Below, piece after piece: positions 17,246-25,625 of a stretch of 64,000 nucleotides of DNA. The notes beneath the pieces are model-generated. The model was not told the origin of the DNA. It was given only the letters and a program-made list of their open reading frames with translations, and ran no database searches. Origin of the DNA: Streptomyces seoulensis (GTDB lineage: Bacteria > Actinomycetota > Actinomycetes > Streptomycetales > Streptomycetaceae); the NCBI GenBank assembly GCA_013364255.1, contig CP054936.1, positions 7,396,353-7,460,352 on the forward strand. The letters are read 5' to 3'. Each line of letters starts with the position of its first letter. Within the stretch, counting starts at the first letter, position 1. The position numbers and the translations under genes are program-made.

Positions 17246-17302
17246 CTGGGCGAGCCCCCCAGGGGCGCGGGGAACTGCGCGCCCAGCCACAACCCACCCG
17301 CA
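17246..17302. repeat. REP-like Streptomyces intergenic element
   Basis: CTGGGCG (17246-17252) pairs with CGCCCAG (17280-17286), enclosing CCCC-AGGGG and the run GGGGCGCGGGGAACTGCGCG. From memory, this core followed by CCAGCCACAACC occurs many times in Streptomyces genomes between genes. No second copy was seen in this window. Confidence 0.5.
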
Positions 17303-17354
17303 CCCGCCCAGGAACCGCTCTCACCGACCCCGTAGGCACCCGGCAAAACACATC

Positions 17355-18182
17355 TCAGCGGCCCTTCAGGGCCTCCTCGATCGTCCGCATGACCTCGTCC
17401 AGCGGAGCATCCGTACGCGCGACCGTGACCAGGACCTCCCCCTGGTGGGACACTGTCGCGCCCGCGGGGGCCGCGGGGGCGGAAGGGGCCGCCGAAGCAC
17501 TGCGCCCCGCCCCGATCCCGCTGCCGAACGTCTTGCGCACGATCGCGAAGGCGTGATCCAGCTGCGTCTCCACGTCGCCCTGGCCGCCCGCCCGCAGCCA
17601 GCGCCGCAGTACGTGGTTGTGCGCGGTGACCACAGCGGAGGCGGCCACCTCCGCCAGCAGCGGATCGTCGTTGGCGTCGTCCGCGTGCGCGCGCTCGTCG
17701 AAGTGGCCCAGCAGATAGCGGGTGAACAGCCGCTCGTAACGGGCCACCGAGGCGATCTCCGCCTCGCGCAGCGTCGGGACCTCGCGGGTCAGCTTGTAGC
17801 GGGCCACCGAGATGTCCGGCCGCGCCGCGTACATCTTCATGACCTCCTTGATCCCCCGGCACACCGTGTCGAGCGGGTGCTCGTGCGCGGGCGCGGCGTT
17901 GAGGACCGCCTCGGCGCGGATCAGGGTGTCGTCGTGGTCCGGGAAGATCGCCTCCTCCTTGGACCGGAAGTGGCGGAAGAAGGTGCGGCGGGCGACCCCG
18001 GCCGCCGCGGCGATCTCGTCGACCGTGGTCGCCTCGTACCCCTTCGTCGCGAACAGCTCCATCGCGGCGGCGGCCAGCTCCCGGCGCATCTTCAGCCGTT
18101 GGGCGGCGGCACGGGAGCCCGCGGCGCTCTCCGGCGCGTCGGGTGTGGCGGGGGTGCGTGAGGTCTTGGCGGGCTGGGGCAT
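17355..18182 (-). CDS. TetR/AcrR family transcriptional regulator
   Basis: A regulator of about 275 residues. The helix-turn-helix is clear near residues 35-80 (LFATKGYEATTVDEIAAAAG followed by VARRTFFRHFRSKEEAIF). The ligand domain is helical and continues to an Ala/Ser/Pro-rich linker and a C-terminal extension of about 30 residues (HQGEVLVTVARTDAPLDEV), longer than the usual TetR protein. Its position between the hydroxyacyl-CoA dehydrogenase and ccr suggests it senses an acyl-CoA or controls the ethylmalonyl-CoA operon; inverted repeats upstream of ccr are candidate sites. The start is uncertain (ATG 18182 or ATG 18200) because neither has a good ribosome site. Confidence 0.88.
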   Translation of the reverse strand: MPQPAKTSRTPATPDAPESAAGSRAAAQRLKMRRELAAAAMELFATKGYEATTVDEIAAAAGVARRTFFRHFRSKEEAIFPDHDDTLIRAEAVLNAAPAHEHPLDTVCRGIKEVMKMYAARPDISVARYKLTREVPTLREAEIASVARYERLFTRYLLGHFDERAHADDANDDPLLAEVAASAVVTAHNHVLRRWLRAGGQGDVETQLDHAFAIVRKTFGSGIGAGRSASAAPSAPAAPAGATVSHQGEVLVTVARTDAPLDEVMRTIEEALKGR

Positions 18183-18318
18183 GACCCGAACGTACTGCAT
18201 GTGCGCTCTGTGGTGCGCGGGTCCCCGGCTTCCGCCGCCCCGGGCGGGCGGGGGCGGAGCGGCCGGCTCCAGCAGACCACCCCACTCCCGCCCGTCCCCG
18301 GGCCGCTCGCCGGACGGC

Positions 18319-20124
18319 TCAGCGGCGGGCATATTCGCGGAAGCCGCGGCCCGTCTTGCGGCCGAGGCAGCCCGCGGCGACCAGGTGCTCCAGCAGCGGC
18401 GCCGGCGCCAGACCCGGGTCGCGGAACTCCCGGTGCAGGACCTTCTCGATGGCCAGCGAGACGTCCAGGCCGACCACGTCCAGCAGCTCGAAGGGCCCCA
18501 TCGGGTAGCCGCCGCCGAGCTTCATCGCCGCGTCGATGTCGTCCAGCGTCGCGTAGTGCTCCTGGACCATCTTGATCGCGTTGTTGAGGTACGGGAACAG
18601 CAGCGCGTTCACGATGAAACCGGCCCGGTCGCCGCAGTCGACGGCGTGCTTCCTGATCCGCCCGCACACCTCGCGGACCGTGGCGTGCACGTCCTCGGCG
18701 GTCAGCACGGTGCGCACCACCTCGACCAGCTTCATGGCCGGCGCCGGGTTGAAGAAGTGCATGCCGATCACGTCCTGCGGACGCGAGGTGGCGCGGGCGC
18801 AGGCGACCACCGGCAGCGAGGAGGTGGTGGTGGCGAGCACCGCGCCCGGCTTGCAGACCTTGTCCAGCGTCCCGAACAGCTGCTGCTTGACGGCCAGGTC
18901 CTCGGCGACGGCCTCCACGGCCAGGTCCACGTCGGCGAAGTCGTCGTAGGAGCCGGTCGCCGTGATCCGGTCCAGGGTCTGCGCGGCGGCCTCGGCGGTC
19001 AGCCGCCCCTTGTCGACGGAGCGCGCGAGCGACTTGCCGATCCGGGCCCGGGCGGTCTGCGCCTTCTCCGCGCTGCGCGCGGCGAGCACGACCTCGTACC
19101 CGGCCTTGGCGAAGACCTCCGCGATGCCGGAGGCCATGGTGCCCGACCCGGCCACGCCGACGGAGCGCACCGGCCGGCCCGCGGTGAGCGCGCCGCCCTC
19201 CGGCGGGGTCAGCGCGTCGCGCACCACGACGGCGCTGCCCGGCGCCTCGTAGGTGTAGAAGCCGCGGCCCGCCTTGCGGCCGGTCAGACCCGCCTCGCTG
19301 AGCTGCTTGAGGATCGGCGCGGGAGCGTGCAGCCGGTCGCGCGACTCGGCGTACATGGCCTCCAGGACCGTGCGCGCGGTGTCCACGCCGATCAGGTCCA
19401 GCAGGGCGAGCGGGCCCATCGGCAGACCGCAGCCCAGCCGCATCGCGGCGTCGATGTCCTCGCGGGAGGCGTAGCGCGCCTCGTACATCGCGGCGGCCTG
19501 GTTGAGGTAGCCGAACAGCAGCCCGTCGGCGACGAAGCCGGGCCGGTCGCCGACCGCGACGGGCTCCTTGCCCAGCTCCAGGGCGAGGTCGGTGACGGCG
19601 GTGACGGCCTGCGGGGCGGTCAGCACCGAGGAGACCACCTCGACCAGCTTCATCGCCTGCGCCGGGTTGAAGAAGTGCAGGCCGAGGACGCGCTCGGGGT
19701 GGGCGGAGTCGGCGGCCAGCCGGGTCACCGACAGCGCATTGGTGCCGGTGGCCAGGATCGCGCCGGGCCGCACCACGGAGTCCAGCTCGCGGAAGATCTG
19801 CTGCTTGATCTCGTACGACTCCGGCGCCACCTCGATGACGAGGTCGGCGTCGGCGGCGGCGGTCAGTTCGGTGGCGGTGCGCACGCGGCCGAGGACGTCC
19901 GCGCGCTCCTGCTCGGTGAGCCGGCCGCGCTCCACGGCGCGGGCGGTGGACGCCTCCAGGGCGGAGAGCGCCTTGGCGGTCGCGGCCTCGCTGATGTCGA
20001 TGCCGACGACCTCGCGGCCGGCCCGGGCGAGGACTTCGGTGATGCCGGCGCCCATGGTGCCGAGACCGACCACGGCGATCGTCTTCAGCGGGGACAGCGG
20101 GCTGTCGGAGAGGGGAGTGGCCAT
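18319..20124 (-). CDS. tandem-fused 3-hydroxyacyl-CoA dehydrogenase
   Basis: A 601-residue protein made of two complete 3-hydroxyacyl-CoA dehydrogenase units. The first (about 15-290) starts with NAD fold VVGLGTMGAGITEVLARAG and contains LHFFNPAQAMKLVEVV and YLNQAAAMYEARYAS. The second (about 310-595) starts VAGSGTMASGIAEVFAKAG and contains MHFFNPAPAMKLVEVV and YLNNAIKMVQEHYA. Each unit ends in a GRKxGRGFxxY block. The catalytic His of HFFNPA is kept in both. No enoyl-CoA hydratase domain is fused, unlike FadB. It could oxidise or reduce 3-hydroxybutyryl-CoA, the precursor step to crotonyl-CoA for Ccr. The start is the ATG with GGAG 7 nt upstream. Confidence 0.9.
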   Translation of the reverse strand: MATPLSDSPLSPLKTIAVVGLGTMGAGITEVLARAGREVVGIDISEAATAKALSALEASTARAVERGRLTEQERADVLGRVRTATELTAAADADLVIEVAPESYEIKQQIFRELDSVVRPGAILATGTNALSVTRLAADSAHPERVLGLHFFNPAQAMKLVEVVSSVLTAPQAVTAVTDLALELGKEPVAVGDRPGFVADGLLFGYLNQAAAMYEARYASREDIDAAMRLGCGLPMGPLALLDLIGVDTARTVLEAMYAESRDRLHAPAPILKQLSEAGLTGRKAGRGFYTYEAPGSAVVVRDALTPPEGGALTAGRPVRSVGVAGSGTMASGIAEVFAKAGYEVVLAARSAEKAQTARARIGKSLARSVDKGRLTAEAAAQTLDRITATGSYDDFADVDLAVEAVAEDLAVKQQLFGTLDKVCKPGAVLATTTSSLPVVACARATSRPQDVIGMHFFNPAPAMKLVEVVRTVLTAEDVHATVREVCGRIRKHAVDCGDRAGFIVNALLFPYLNNAIKMVQEHYATLDDIDAAMKLGGGYPMGPFELLDVVGLDVSLAIEKVLHREFRDPGLAPAPLLEHLVAAGCLGRKTGRGFREYARR

Positions 20125-20547
20125 CGCGGGACTCCAGGAATGAGGGGTGACGACTGGGAACGCGACCGGGTGCGCCGAGGGGCGCACCGGGTGCGTGAGG
20201 GATGCGCGGGAAAAGAGGGTGCGGGTGTTGCCGGGCTACGAGCGCACACGCCCGGTGCCGGTCGCCGCGGACGCGCACACGTCCGGGCAGCGGCGGAAGA
20301 CCGACCGGCTCTGTCCCGAAGCCGGGTCGTACTGCGGTGCGAGCGGTACGGGCCGCGCATGGCTGCGTGCCGTACCTGGTGCACCGAACCGACAGCACTC
20401 GCGGCGGCTGCGTCACCAGGCCGCTGCGAGGCGGTGCGAGTGGGTAACTCGCTCGTCTGAGCTTAACCCGTGGGTAACGAGCGCGCTACCCCCTTGAGTT
20501 TGCGATCCGGGTCCCGCACCGCCCGCCGCGCCCCTACGCTGACTGCC
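20125..20547. other. divergent intergenic region with direct repeats
   Basis: A 423-bp gap between two divergent genes. The sequence TGGGTAAC occurs twice in direct orientation (20441-20448 and 20471-20478), next to a TTAACCCGTGGGTAA block, about 70-100 bp before the HEAT-repeat gene. TACGCT at 20535-20540 is spaced like a -10 box for a leaderless GTG start. I see no small gene in the rest. Confidence 0.4.
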
Positions 20548-21123
20548 GTGGACGAAGAGTTGCGATCACTCACGGAGCGCTTACGGCAGGAGTCGGGCGA
20601 CACGGCGGCCTACCGGCGGCTGGCGGCCGCCGGCGACCCGGACGAACTGGCCGGCGTCCTCACCGCCCCCGCGCAGCCGCTGTGGGCCCGTGAACTGGCC
20701 GCGGTCCGACTGGGGATCGCGGGCGACCGGCGGGCCTTCGAAGCCCTCGTCCTGCTCCTCAACCACCGCGACCCGCAGCGCTGCGCCGCCGCCGCGTACG
20801 CGCTGGCCCGCCTCGGTGACCCGCGCACGGCCCGCGCGGCCGCGGCCCTGGCCACCAACGAACTGCGCGTCGCCTACGCCCTGCACCCGGTGCGCCTGCT
20901 GACCCGGCTGCGCGCCCCCGAGTCGGTCCCCGCCCTCATCACCACCCTGCGCCGCCGGCTGCGCCCGCACGACCCCTACCGCAAGGTCGCCCTCGCCTGT
21001 GTGGAGGGCCTGGGCGACCTGGCCGACGCCCGCGCCCGCCCCGTCCTCACCGAGGCCCTGGCCCACCCCGCCCTCGCCGAAGCGGCGGTCCGCGCCCTGG
21101 CCCGTCTCCCGCGCCAGGGCTGA
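20548..21123 (+). CDS. HEAT-repeat protein with a TTA codon
   Basis: A 191-residue all-helical protein built of HEAT/PBS-lyase-type repeats: units such as LAAVRLGIAGDRRAFEALVLLL, CAAAAYALARLGDPRTARAAA and ALACVEGLGDLADARARPVL recur about every 30-35 residues. Such proteins are protein-protein adaptors; no catalytic domain is present. Codon 12 (20581-20583) is TTA, read only by the bldA leucyl-tRNA in Streptomyces, so its translation should depend on development. The GTG at 20548 is chosen because TACGCT lies 7 nt upstream, fitting a leaderless transcript; the frame stays open to 20470. The following gene points the other way. Confidence 0.82.
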   Translation: MDEELRSLTERLRQESGDTAAYRRLAAAGDPDELAGVLTAPAQPLWARELAAVRLGIAGDRRAFEALVLLLNHRDPQRCAAAAYALARLGDPRTARAAAALATNELRVAYALHPVRLLTRLRAPESVPALITTLRRRLRPHDPYRKVALACVEGLGDLADARARPVLTEALAHPALAEAAVRALARLPRQG

Positions 21124-21204
21124 CGCCGCCGGCGCGCCCAGCCGGCGAGTCCGCCCCCGACGGTCCGTCAGACGACGGACCGCCGAGGGCGGGGAGCGAC
21201 CTGC

Positions 21205-22812
21205 TCAGCCGTGGAAGCGGACCAAGCGGTGCAGTGCGGCCCCCGGCGCGGTGTGCGCCGGGTCGGCGGCCGTCTTGGTGGCCGTCGCCTTCGCGGCCTG
21301 CGGCTTGGGGTCGGGCAGCTTCTGGCAGACCGCGTCCGCCGTGGCCCCGGCGCGGCCGCGCGGCACCGTGCCGTCGCTCAGATACGTCGACAGATACGTG
21401 TCGAGGCAGGTGTTGCCGCTCAGCGTGATGCCGTGGTTGCCGCCGCCCTGCTCGACGACCAGGCTGGAGCGGGCCAGCAGGCGGTGCACCGTCACACCGC
21501 CCTGGTACGGGGTGGCCGCGTCGTTCGTCGCCTGGAACAGCAGCACCGGCGGCAGCTTGGCGTTGGCGATGTTCACGGGGCGCTTGGCGGCGGTCGGCCA
21601 GAAGGCGCAGGGCGCGTTGTACCAGGCATTGTTCCAGGCCATGAACGGCGCCTTGTCGTACACCGCCCAGTTGTCCTTGCGCCACTGCCGCCAGTCCTGC
21701 GGCCAGGAGACGTCACGGCACTGCACCGAGGTGTAGACGCCGTAGCCGTTGTCGCCGGAGGCGTCCACGGCGCCGTAGGTGTCGTACGCGTCGACCAGCG
21801 CACCGGCGTCCTGGTGGTTCACGTACGCCGCGAACGCCTTGGCGAGGTCGGGCCAGTAGCCGTTGTAGTAGCCGCCCGGCATGAAGGTGTCCTCCAGCTC
21901 CGAGGCCCCGACCCTGCCGCCCGCCGGCTTCTTGGCGAGCGCGGCCCGCATCGCGTACCACTTGGCCGTCACCTCGGCCGGGTCCGTGCCGAGGTGGTAT
22001 GTCGCGTCGTACTTGGCGATCCAGGCCATGAAGGCGCGGTGGCGGGCGTCGAAGGCGTAGTCCTGCTGGAGGTTGTCGTCGTACCAGACGCCGGTCGGGT
22101 CGACCACGGAATCCAGGACCAGCCGGCGCACTCGCTCGGGGAAGAGCTTGGCGTACACCGCGCCGAGGTAGGTGCCGTAGGAGTAGCCGAAGTAGTTGAT
22201 CTTCTGAGCGCCGAGCGCCCGGCGGATCGAGTCCATGTCGGTCGCCGCGTTGACGGTGTTGATGTACGGCAGCAGGTCGGCGTGCTTCTTGCCGCAGGCC
22301 GCCGCGTAGGACTTCACCCGGACGAGGTTGGCCTGTTCGAGCGCGGGCGTGCTCGGCACCGAGTCCGGGCGCACCGGGTTGAAGTAGCCGGGCGCGCAGT
22401 CCAGGGCCGGCTTGCTCGCGCCCACGCCGCGCGGGTCGAAGCCGATGACGTCGTACTCGGCCGCCACGGCCTTGGGCAGCGAGGACGCCACGAAGGCGGC
22501 GAGCGAGAGCCCGCTGCCGCCGGGACCGCCGGGGTTGACCAGCAGCGGGCCCTGGTACGTCTTCGCGGTGTGCGGCACGCGGGACAGCGCCAGGGTGATC
22601 TTCCGGCCGGCGGGGTGCGCGTAGTCGAGCGGCACCTGAACGGCCGCGCACTGAAGGGTCGGGTAGTCGGCGGTGCCGCACTTCTTCCAGCCGGCCTTGG
22701 CGACGGGAGCGGCGGCCGCGGCGTGCGAGGCGTCGGCCTCGGCGGGAACGGCCGTGACGGAACCGGCCAGGACGACGGCGGCACCGCACAGCACGGCAGC
22801 GCGTTTTCTCAT
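21205..22812 (-). CDS. secreted tripeptidyl aminopeptidase (alpha/beta hydrolase)
   Basis: A 535-residue exported serine peptidase of the Streptomyces Tap/SlpD-SlpE type. The N-terminus is a signal peptide (MRKRAAVLCGAAVVLAGS, then an Ala-rich cleavage region). The hydrolase fold shows the oxyanion segment NPGGPGGSG, the nucleophile elbow GYSYGTYLG with S211, and a C-terminal TAP-like domain (LLFQATNDAATPYQGG; His in GGGNHGITL). It would remove tripeptides from the N-termini of extracellular proteins. The longer reading to 22980 is rejected because GGAGG precedes the ATG of MRKR and a signal peptide must be N-terminal. It is probably transcribed alone; its upstream region carries a 12-bp palindrome. 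Confidence 0.92.
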   Translation of the reverse strand: MRKRAAVLCGAAVVLAGSVTAVPAEADASHAAAAAPVAKAGWKKCGTADYPTLQCAAVQVPLDYAHPAGRKITLALSRVPHTAKTYQGPLLVNPGGPGGSGLSLAAFVASSLPKAVAAEYDVIGFDPRGVGASKPALDCAPGYFNPVRPDSVPSTPALEQANLVRVKSYAAACGKKHADLLPYINTVNAATDMDSIRRALGAQKINYFGYSYGTYLGAVYAKLFPERVRRLVLDSVVDPTGVWYDDNLQQDYAFDARHRAFMAWIAKYDATYHLGTDPAEVTAKWYAMRAALAKKPAGGRVGASELEDTFMPGGYYNGYWPDLAKAFAAYVNHQDAGALVDAYDTYGAVDASGDNGYGVYTSVQCRDVSWPQDWRQWRKDNWAVYDKAPFMAWNNAWYNAPCAFWPTAAKRPVNIANAKLPPVLLFQATNDAATPYQGGVTVHRLLARSSLVVEQGGGNHGITLSGNTCLDTYLSTYLSDGTVPRGRAGATADAVCQKLPDPKPQAAKATATKTAADPAHTAPGAALHRLVRFHG

Positions 22813-22890
22813 GGGTCCTCCGGGGACGGAGCGGCTGCGGACCACGGGACTCGTGATCCACGCCGCATCGTCCCGGAAACGACCCCCGGA

Positions 22891-22902
22891 AGAACGCGTT
22901 CT
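22891..22902. promoter_or_regulatory. 12-bp perfect palindrome upstream of the aminopeptidase gene
   Basis: AGAACGCGTTCT is self-complementary over all 12 bases, 79 bp before the start codon on the minus strand, near where a promoter would lie. It may be an operator. No regulator gene is adjacent. Confidence 0.35.
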
Positions 22903-23004
22903 GACGATTCTTGACCCAATCGGTCCGAGCGATGCGCTCGAACGATCAAGGGTGAGTGAAAGTCGAAACGATTCGAACAATCGCGCCTACGCGTACGCGT
23001 GGGC

Positions 23005-23529
23005 CTACTTGTAGAAGATCTCCACACCGCCGTGGTGCGAGCAGGCGCCCTGGTGGTGGGCGGCGTAGGAGTAGGTGCCGTCGTTGCACAGGGCGGTGGC
23101 CCCGTTCCCGCCGCCGGAACCGCCCGACGTGCTGGAGCCGCCCCCGGAACCGGAGCCGCCGGACGATCCCGAGCCACCGCTCCCGGACGACCCTCCGCTG
23201 CCCGTATCGGCGGCGGCCGCGTGCGCGGTGACGGTCACCTTCACCTTGACCGTCTTCGTCGCGGTCACCGTCGGAACGGCCGTCGGCGTGGCGGTCACGG
23301 TCTCCGTGGCGGTGGGGGTGACGGTGGCGGTGGCCGTGGTGGTGACCGTGGCCGCCGGCTGCACCTTGGCGGCGGTCGGCTTGGCGTCCTTCCCACTGTC
23401 CTGCCCGTCGGCGCCGATGCTCGCGCCGACGACGAGGGCGAGCCCCAACGCGGGCAACGCGTACCGCTTCCGCGCCCACTTGGGCGCGGGCCGGACCGGC
23501 TGCGGCGGCGCGGCGTACGGATTGGTCAT
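23005..23529 (-). CDS. DUF3761-type protein with N-terminal membrane anchor and Thr/Val-rich spacer
   Basis: A 174-residue protein in four parts: a short Pro-rich cytosolic N-terminus (MTNPYAAPPQPVRP), one hydrophobic segment (YALPALGLALVVGASIGA), a spacer in which Thr-Val/Thr-Ala pairs alternate with charged steps and then a Gly/Ser stretch, and a C-terminal module of about 25 residues (ALCNDGTYSYAAHHQGACS followed by HHGGV). That module, with two Cys and clustered His, matches DUF3761, found at the ends of many secreted actinobacterial proteins and of unknown function. The protein is likely anchored with the module outside. TAGTAT at 23659-23664 (minus strand) is a possible -10 box. Confidence 0.75.
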   Translation of the reverse strand: MTNPYAAPPQPVRPAPKWARKRYALPALGLALVVGASIGADGQDSGKDAKPTAAKVQPAATVTTTATATVTPTATETVTATPTAVPTVTATKTVKVKVTVTAHAAAADTGSGGSSGSGGSGSSGGSGSGGGSSTSGGSGGGNGATALCNDGTYSYAAHHQGACSHHGGVEIFYK

Positions 23530-23747
23530 GTGTCCCCCCAGGGAATGTGACCGGCACCGACGAGGGGGCCGGTTGCTGCGGCGCGCCGCGTCGGTACAGC
23601 GGTCACCCGTGCGCGGCGTCCGGGCACCTCCACGCCCCGGCGACACCGGCGAGCGTTCATACTAACCACACTATCTCCACATCATCTACACAACGCCGGT
23701 TTCCAGGGGCGCCTTTGAGCTGGCGTCAATCCTGGGACCGCGGCGCC

Positions 23748-24527
23748 TCAGGCGTGCTGTGCCCTGCCGAGGGCGTCGGCCTGGCTCTTCAGCAGCCGTC
23801 CGTCCGGCTGCGGGAGGAAAGAGCGCTTCTTCGCATCGGAGAGTTGGCCGCCGGCGCCGGTGTCCGCCACGTCGGTGAGGGTCGCTTCTCCTGAGCGGAT
23901 AGTCGTGACCAGGACGTATGTGTCTGATGTGAACCCGTTGACGGTCGTGACCCAGTGCATCCGGAAGCTGATGGAGGCGTCACCCGCCGGTACCTGGTCC
24001 TCGGCTCGCGCGACGTCCACGCTCAGGCGGTCGCCGTAGCGACTGGGCATGGAGAAGGACGGACATGCGTCGAGCGCCGTGGTCAAGGAGGCGAGGTGCG
24101 CGGCGGCGCCGCGGGGGCGATAGCTGGTGAAGGTCAGGATCTCGGTCGGCGGGGCGAACTTCAGGGCGGATATGGGGACCCGGGCGCCGGCCGCCGAGTC
24201 GGCGAAGACGCCCGATCTCGCGTCCTCGAGTGGTTGGCACGCCGCGGGCCGCACGCTGTGATCGGACTTCTCGGCGCCGGTTCTCGTCTCTGGCGCGCCG
24301 TTGACGCTGTAGCCCGGCAGGGCGCCTTGCCGGGGAAGGGCTGCCGCCAACTCTGCGGTGGTGAGGGGCTGTTCCTCTGTCGTCGACGGCTTCGGTGACA
24401 GGGCGGGAGACGACGACACGGACTTGTCGGCAGTGTCGTCCCCTCCCGACGCGCAGCCGCCCGCGAGAGCGAGCACAGCGCCTGCGGCAACGGCGACGAG
24501 GGAGCGACTGCCCCGGCTGGGTGACAT
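23748..24527 (-). CDS. secreted lipoprotein of unknown function
   Basis: A 259-residue protein with a lipoprotein signal: basic N-terminus, hydrophobic core (SLVAVAAGAVLALAGG) and a lipobox LAGGC. After the lipidated Cys comes a Ser/Thr/Pro-rich linker, then a globular domain of about 200 residues with two Cys (PAACQPLED and LDACPSF) likely to form a disulfide. The overall plan resembles the extracellular sensor-like lipoproteins frequent in actinomycetes, but I do not recognise the family. The ATG at 24527 is preferred over the in-frame one at 24539 because GGGGAG precedes it. Confidence 0.75.
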   Translation of the reverse strand: MSPSRGSRSLVAVAAGAVLALAGGCASGGDDTADKSVSSSPALSPKPSTTEEQPLTTAELAAALPRQGALPGYSVNGAPETRTGAEKSDHSVRPAACQPLEDARSGVFADSAAGARVPISALKFAPPTEILTFTSYRPRGAAAHLASLTTALDACPSFSMPSRYGDRLSVDVARAEDQVPAGDASISFRMHWVTTVNGFTSDTYVLVTTIRSGEATLTDVADTGAGGQLSDAKKRSFLPQPDGRLLKSQADALGRAQHA

Positions 24528-24755
24528 GCCACTCCCCATACTCGAACAAAGAATCGTATGGAGTGTAGTCGGCGATCGACATTTCGAAGGCCGGTGCGTC
24601 GAACGGGCGCAGGACGACCTCCGTGGCCCTGGGAGGCGGCGGCGTCAAGGACTACCGGGACCGCTCACCGCCTTCAGATCAGCGAGAGTTGCACCGGCTC
24701 GGGAGAGGCGGGTGCATGCGGGCCGCGGGGACTTTGTCACGTCCGGCGGACGTCG
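24528..24755. other. intergenic region containing the left islet boundary
   Basis: A 228-bp gap that holds the promoter of the lipoprotein gene at its left and the 40-bp repeat 24676-24715 at its right. A minus-strand frame from 24648 reads MTPPPPRATEVVLRPFDAP and onward to about 24540 without a stop; it may be a fragment of a lost gene. Confidence 0.4.
24676..24715 (-). repeat. left direct repeat: displaced 3' end of the radical SAM gene
   Basis: Read on the minus strand it encodes SPEPVQLSLI and a TGA stop, without the body of the gene. It aligns without gaps to 27468-27507, with five mismatches. The next residues upstream, PHAPA, still resemble the intact gene's PPAPV. Confidence 0.65.
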
Positions 24756-25571
24756 TCAGGCCGGCCGTCGGCCGACCGCCAGCAGGTGGGAACTCGCCGC
24801 CAGCAGCTCCGGGTACGGCTCGGCCATCCGCGCTGCGATCAACGCCGATTCGAACAGGGCGCTGTCGCGGAAGTCGCCGCCGGTGGTCCGCTCGGCCGCA
24901 GCGAGCATGGACCAGGCCGGACCCTCGACGCCGAACACCTCGGCGCCCTCGAAGCCGGCCGCGGTGATCTCGTCGCGCAACTGCTCGCCGCTGTGGAAGT
25001 ACGCGGCGGTGAACGCCTTCTTCCCGTCGTGGATCTGGGAAGCGAGGATGCCGCCGATGCTCTCCTGCACGGCCGGCTTGTGGAGGTGCGCGAAGGCCGT
25101 GTGCTCGAACAGGCTGGAGTACCGGTTGATGCCGGCTGCGGCCAGCAGGCCACCGGGCCTGAGCGCGCGGTAAGCCTCGGCGAGGGCCTGCCGACGGTCG
25201 TCCTCGTCGATGAGGTGGTAGAGCGGGCCGAGGAGCAAGACGACGTCCGCCCCTCCGTCGGGGGCGGTGAGCTTACGGGCGTCGCCGACTTCGACGGTCG
25301 CGCCGGTGGCCCGGGCCTGGTCGACATGCCGGGGGATCGGGTCGACCAGGTGTACGCGGTAACCGTCCTGGACCAGCCATCGGGCGTGAGCACCGGGGCC
25401 ACCGCCGACATCAAGGACGCGGGCCGGCGGTGCCGGAAGGTAGCGGTGGAGCAGTTCCTGGGTGCGTACCATTTCCAGGCGCCCGTCGGCCGTGCTGGCC
25501 AGCCGATTCGCCTCATCAATGGTCTCGCTGTAGAACCTCGCGATCTCCGGCGCTAGCTCAGGAAGGGTCAT
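24756..25571 (-). CDS. class I SAM-dependent methyltransferase
   Basis: A 271-residue Rossmann-fold methyltransferase. Motif I is VLDVGGGPGAHARWL (near 52), the acidic residue after strand 2 is in LVDPIPRH, and VVLLLGPLYHL is motif IV. It resembles UbiE/small-molecule methyltransferases; no target can be named. The ATG gives MTLPELAPEIARFY, and the start lies inside a divergent control region shared with the GntR gene, 54 bp away. It is the leftmost gene of the islet and its stop is 41 bp from the left repeat. Substantially T/A-richer codons than in the neighbouring metabolic genes are visible in places. Confidence 0.85.
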   Translation of the reverse strand: MTLPELAPEIARFYSETIDEANRLASTADGRLEMVRTQELLHRYLPAPPARVLDVGGGPGAHARWLVQDGYRVHLVDPIPRHVDQARATGATVEVGDARKLTAPDGGADVVLLLGPLYHLIDEDDRRQALAEAYRALRPGGLLAAAGINRYSSLFEHTAFAHLHKPAVQESIGGILASQIHDGKKAFTAAYFHSGEQLRDEITAAGFEGAEVFGVEGPAWSMLAAAERTTGGDFRDSALFESALIAARMAEPYPELLAASSHLLAVGRRPA

Positions 25572-25580
25572 GCGGGCATT

Positions 25581-25606
25581 CTGGTCCCGAAGAGTGGACC
25601 AGTCCA
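25581..25606. promoter_or_regulatory. dyad between methyltransferase and GntR genes, candidate GntR operator
   Basis: CTGGTCC (25581-25587) pairs with GGACCAG (25596-25602) across 8 nt, and overlaps a second dyad TGGAC-CA-GTCCA (25595-25606). It occupies most of the 54-bp divergent space, where a repressor would control both genes. The core resembles the site at 26367. Confidence 0.55.
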
Positions 25607-25625
25607 GTGATCGGAAACTTGCATC

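Larger units (their letters stand above)
16832..17354. other. intergenic region upstream of ccr
   Basis: A 523-bp gap between the TetR gene and ccr, both on the minus strand. It contains a pair of inverted repeats suited to be operators (17067-17104), a terminator-like hairpin after the TetR gene (17199-17225) and a REP-like repeat (17246-17302). The 230 bp nearest ccr are Pro/Arg-rich if translated and hold nothing I recognise; they may be a long leader. Confidence 0.6.

Noticed and set aside
24540..24648. Minus-strand start reading MTPPPPRATEVVLRPFDAP
   Set aside because: The frame runs into the lipoprotein gene in another frame without a plausible end. It may be a gene fragment, but there is not enough to call a pseudogene.
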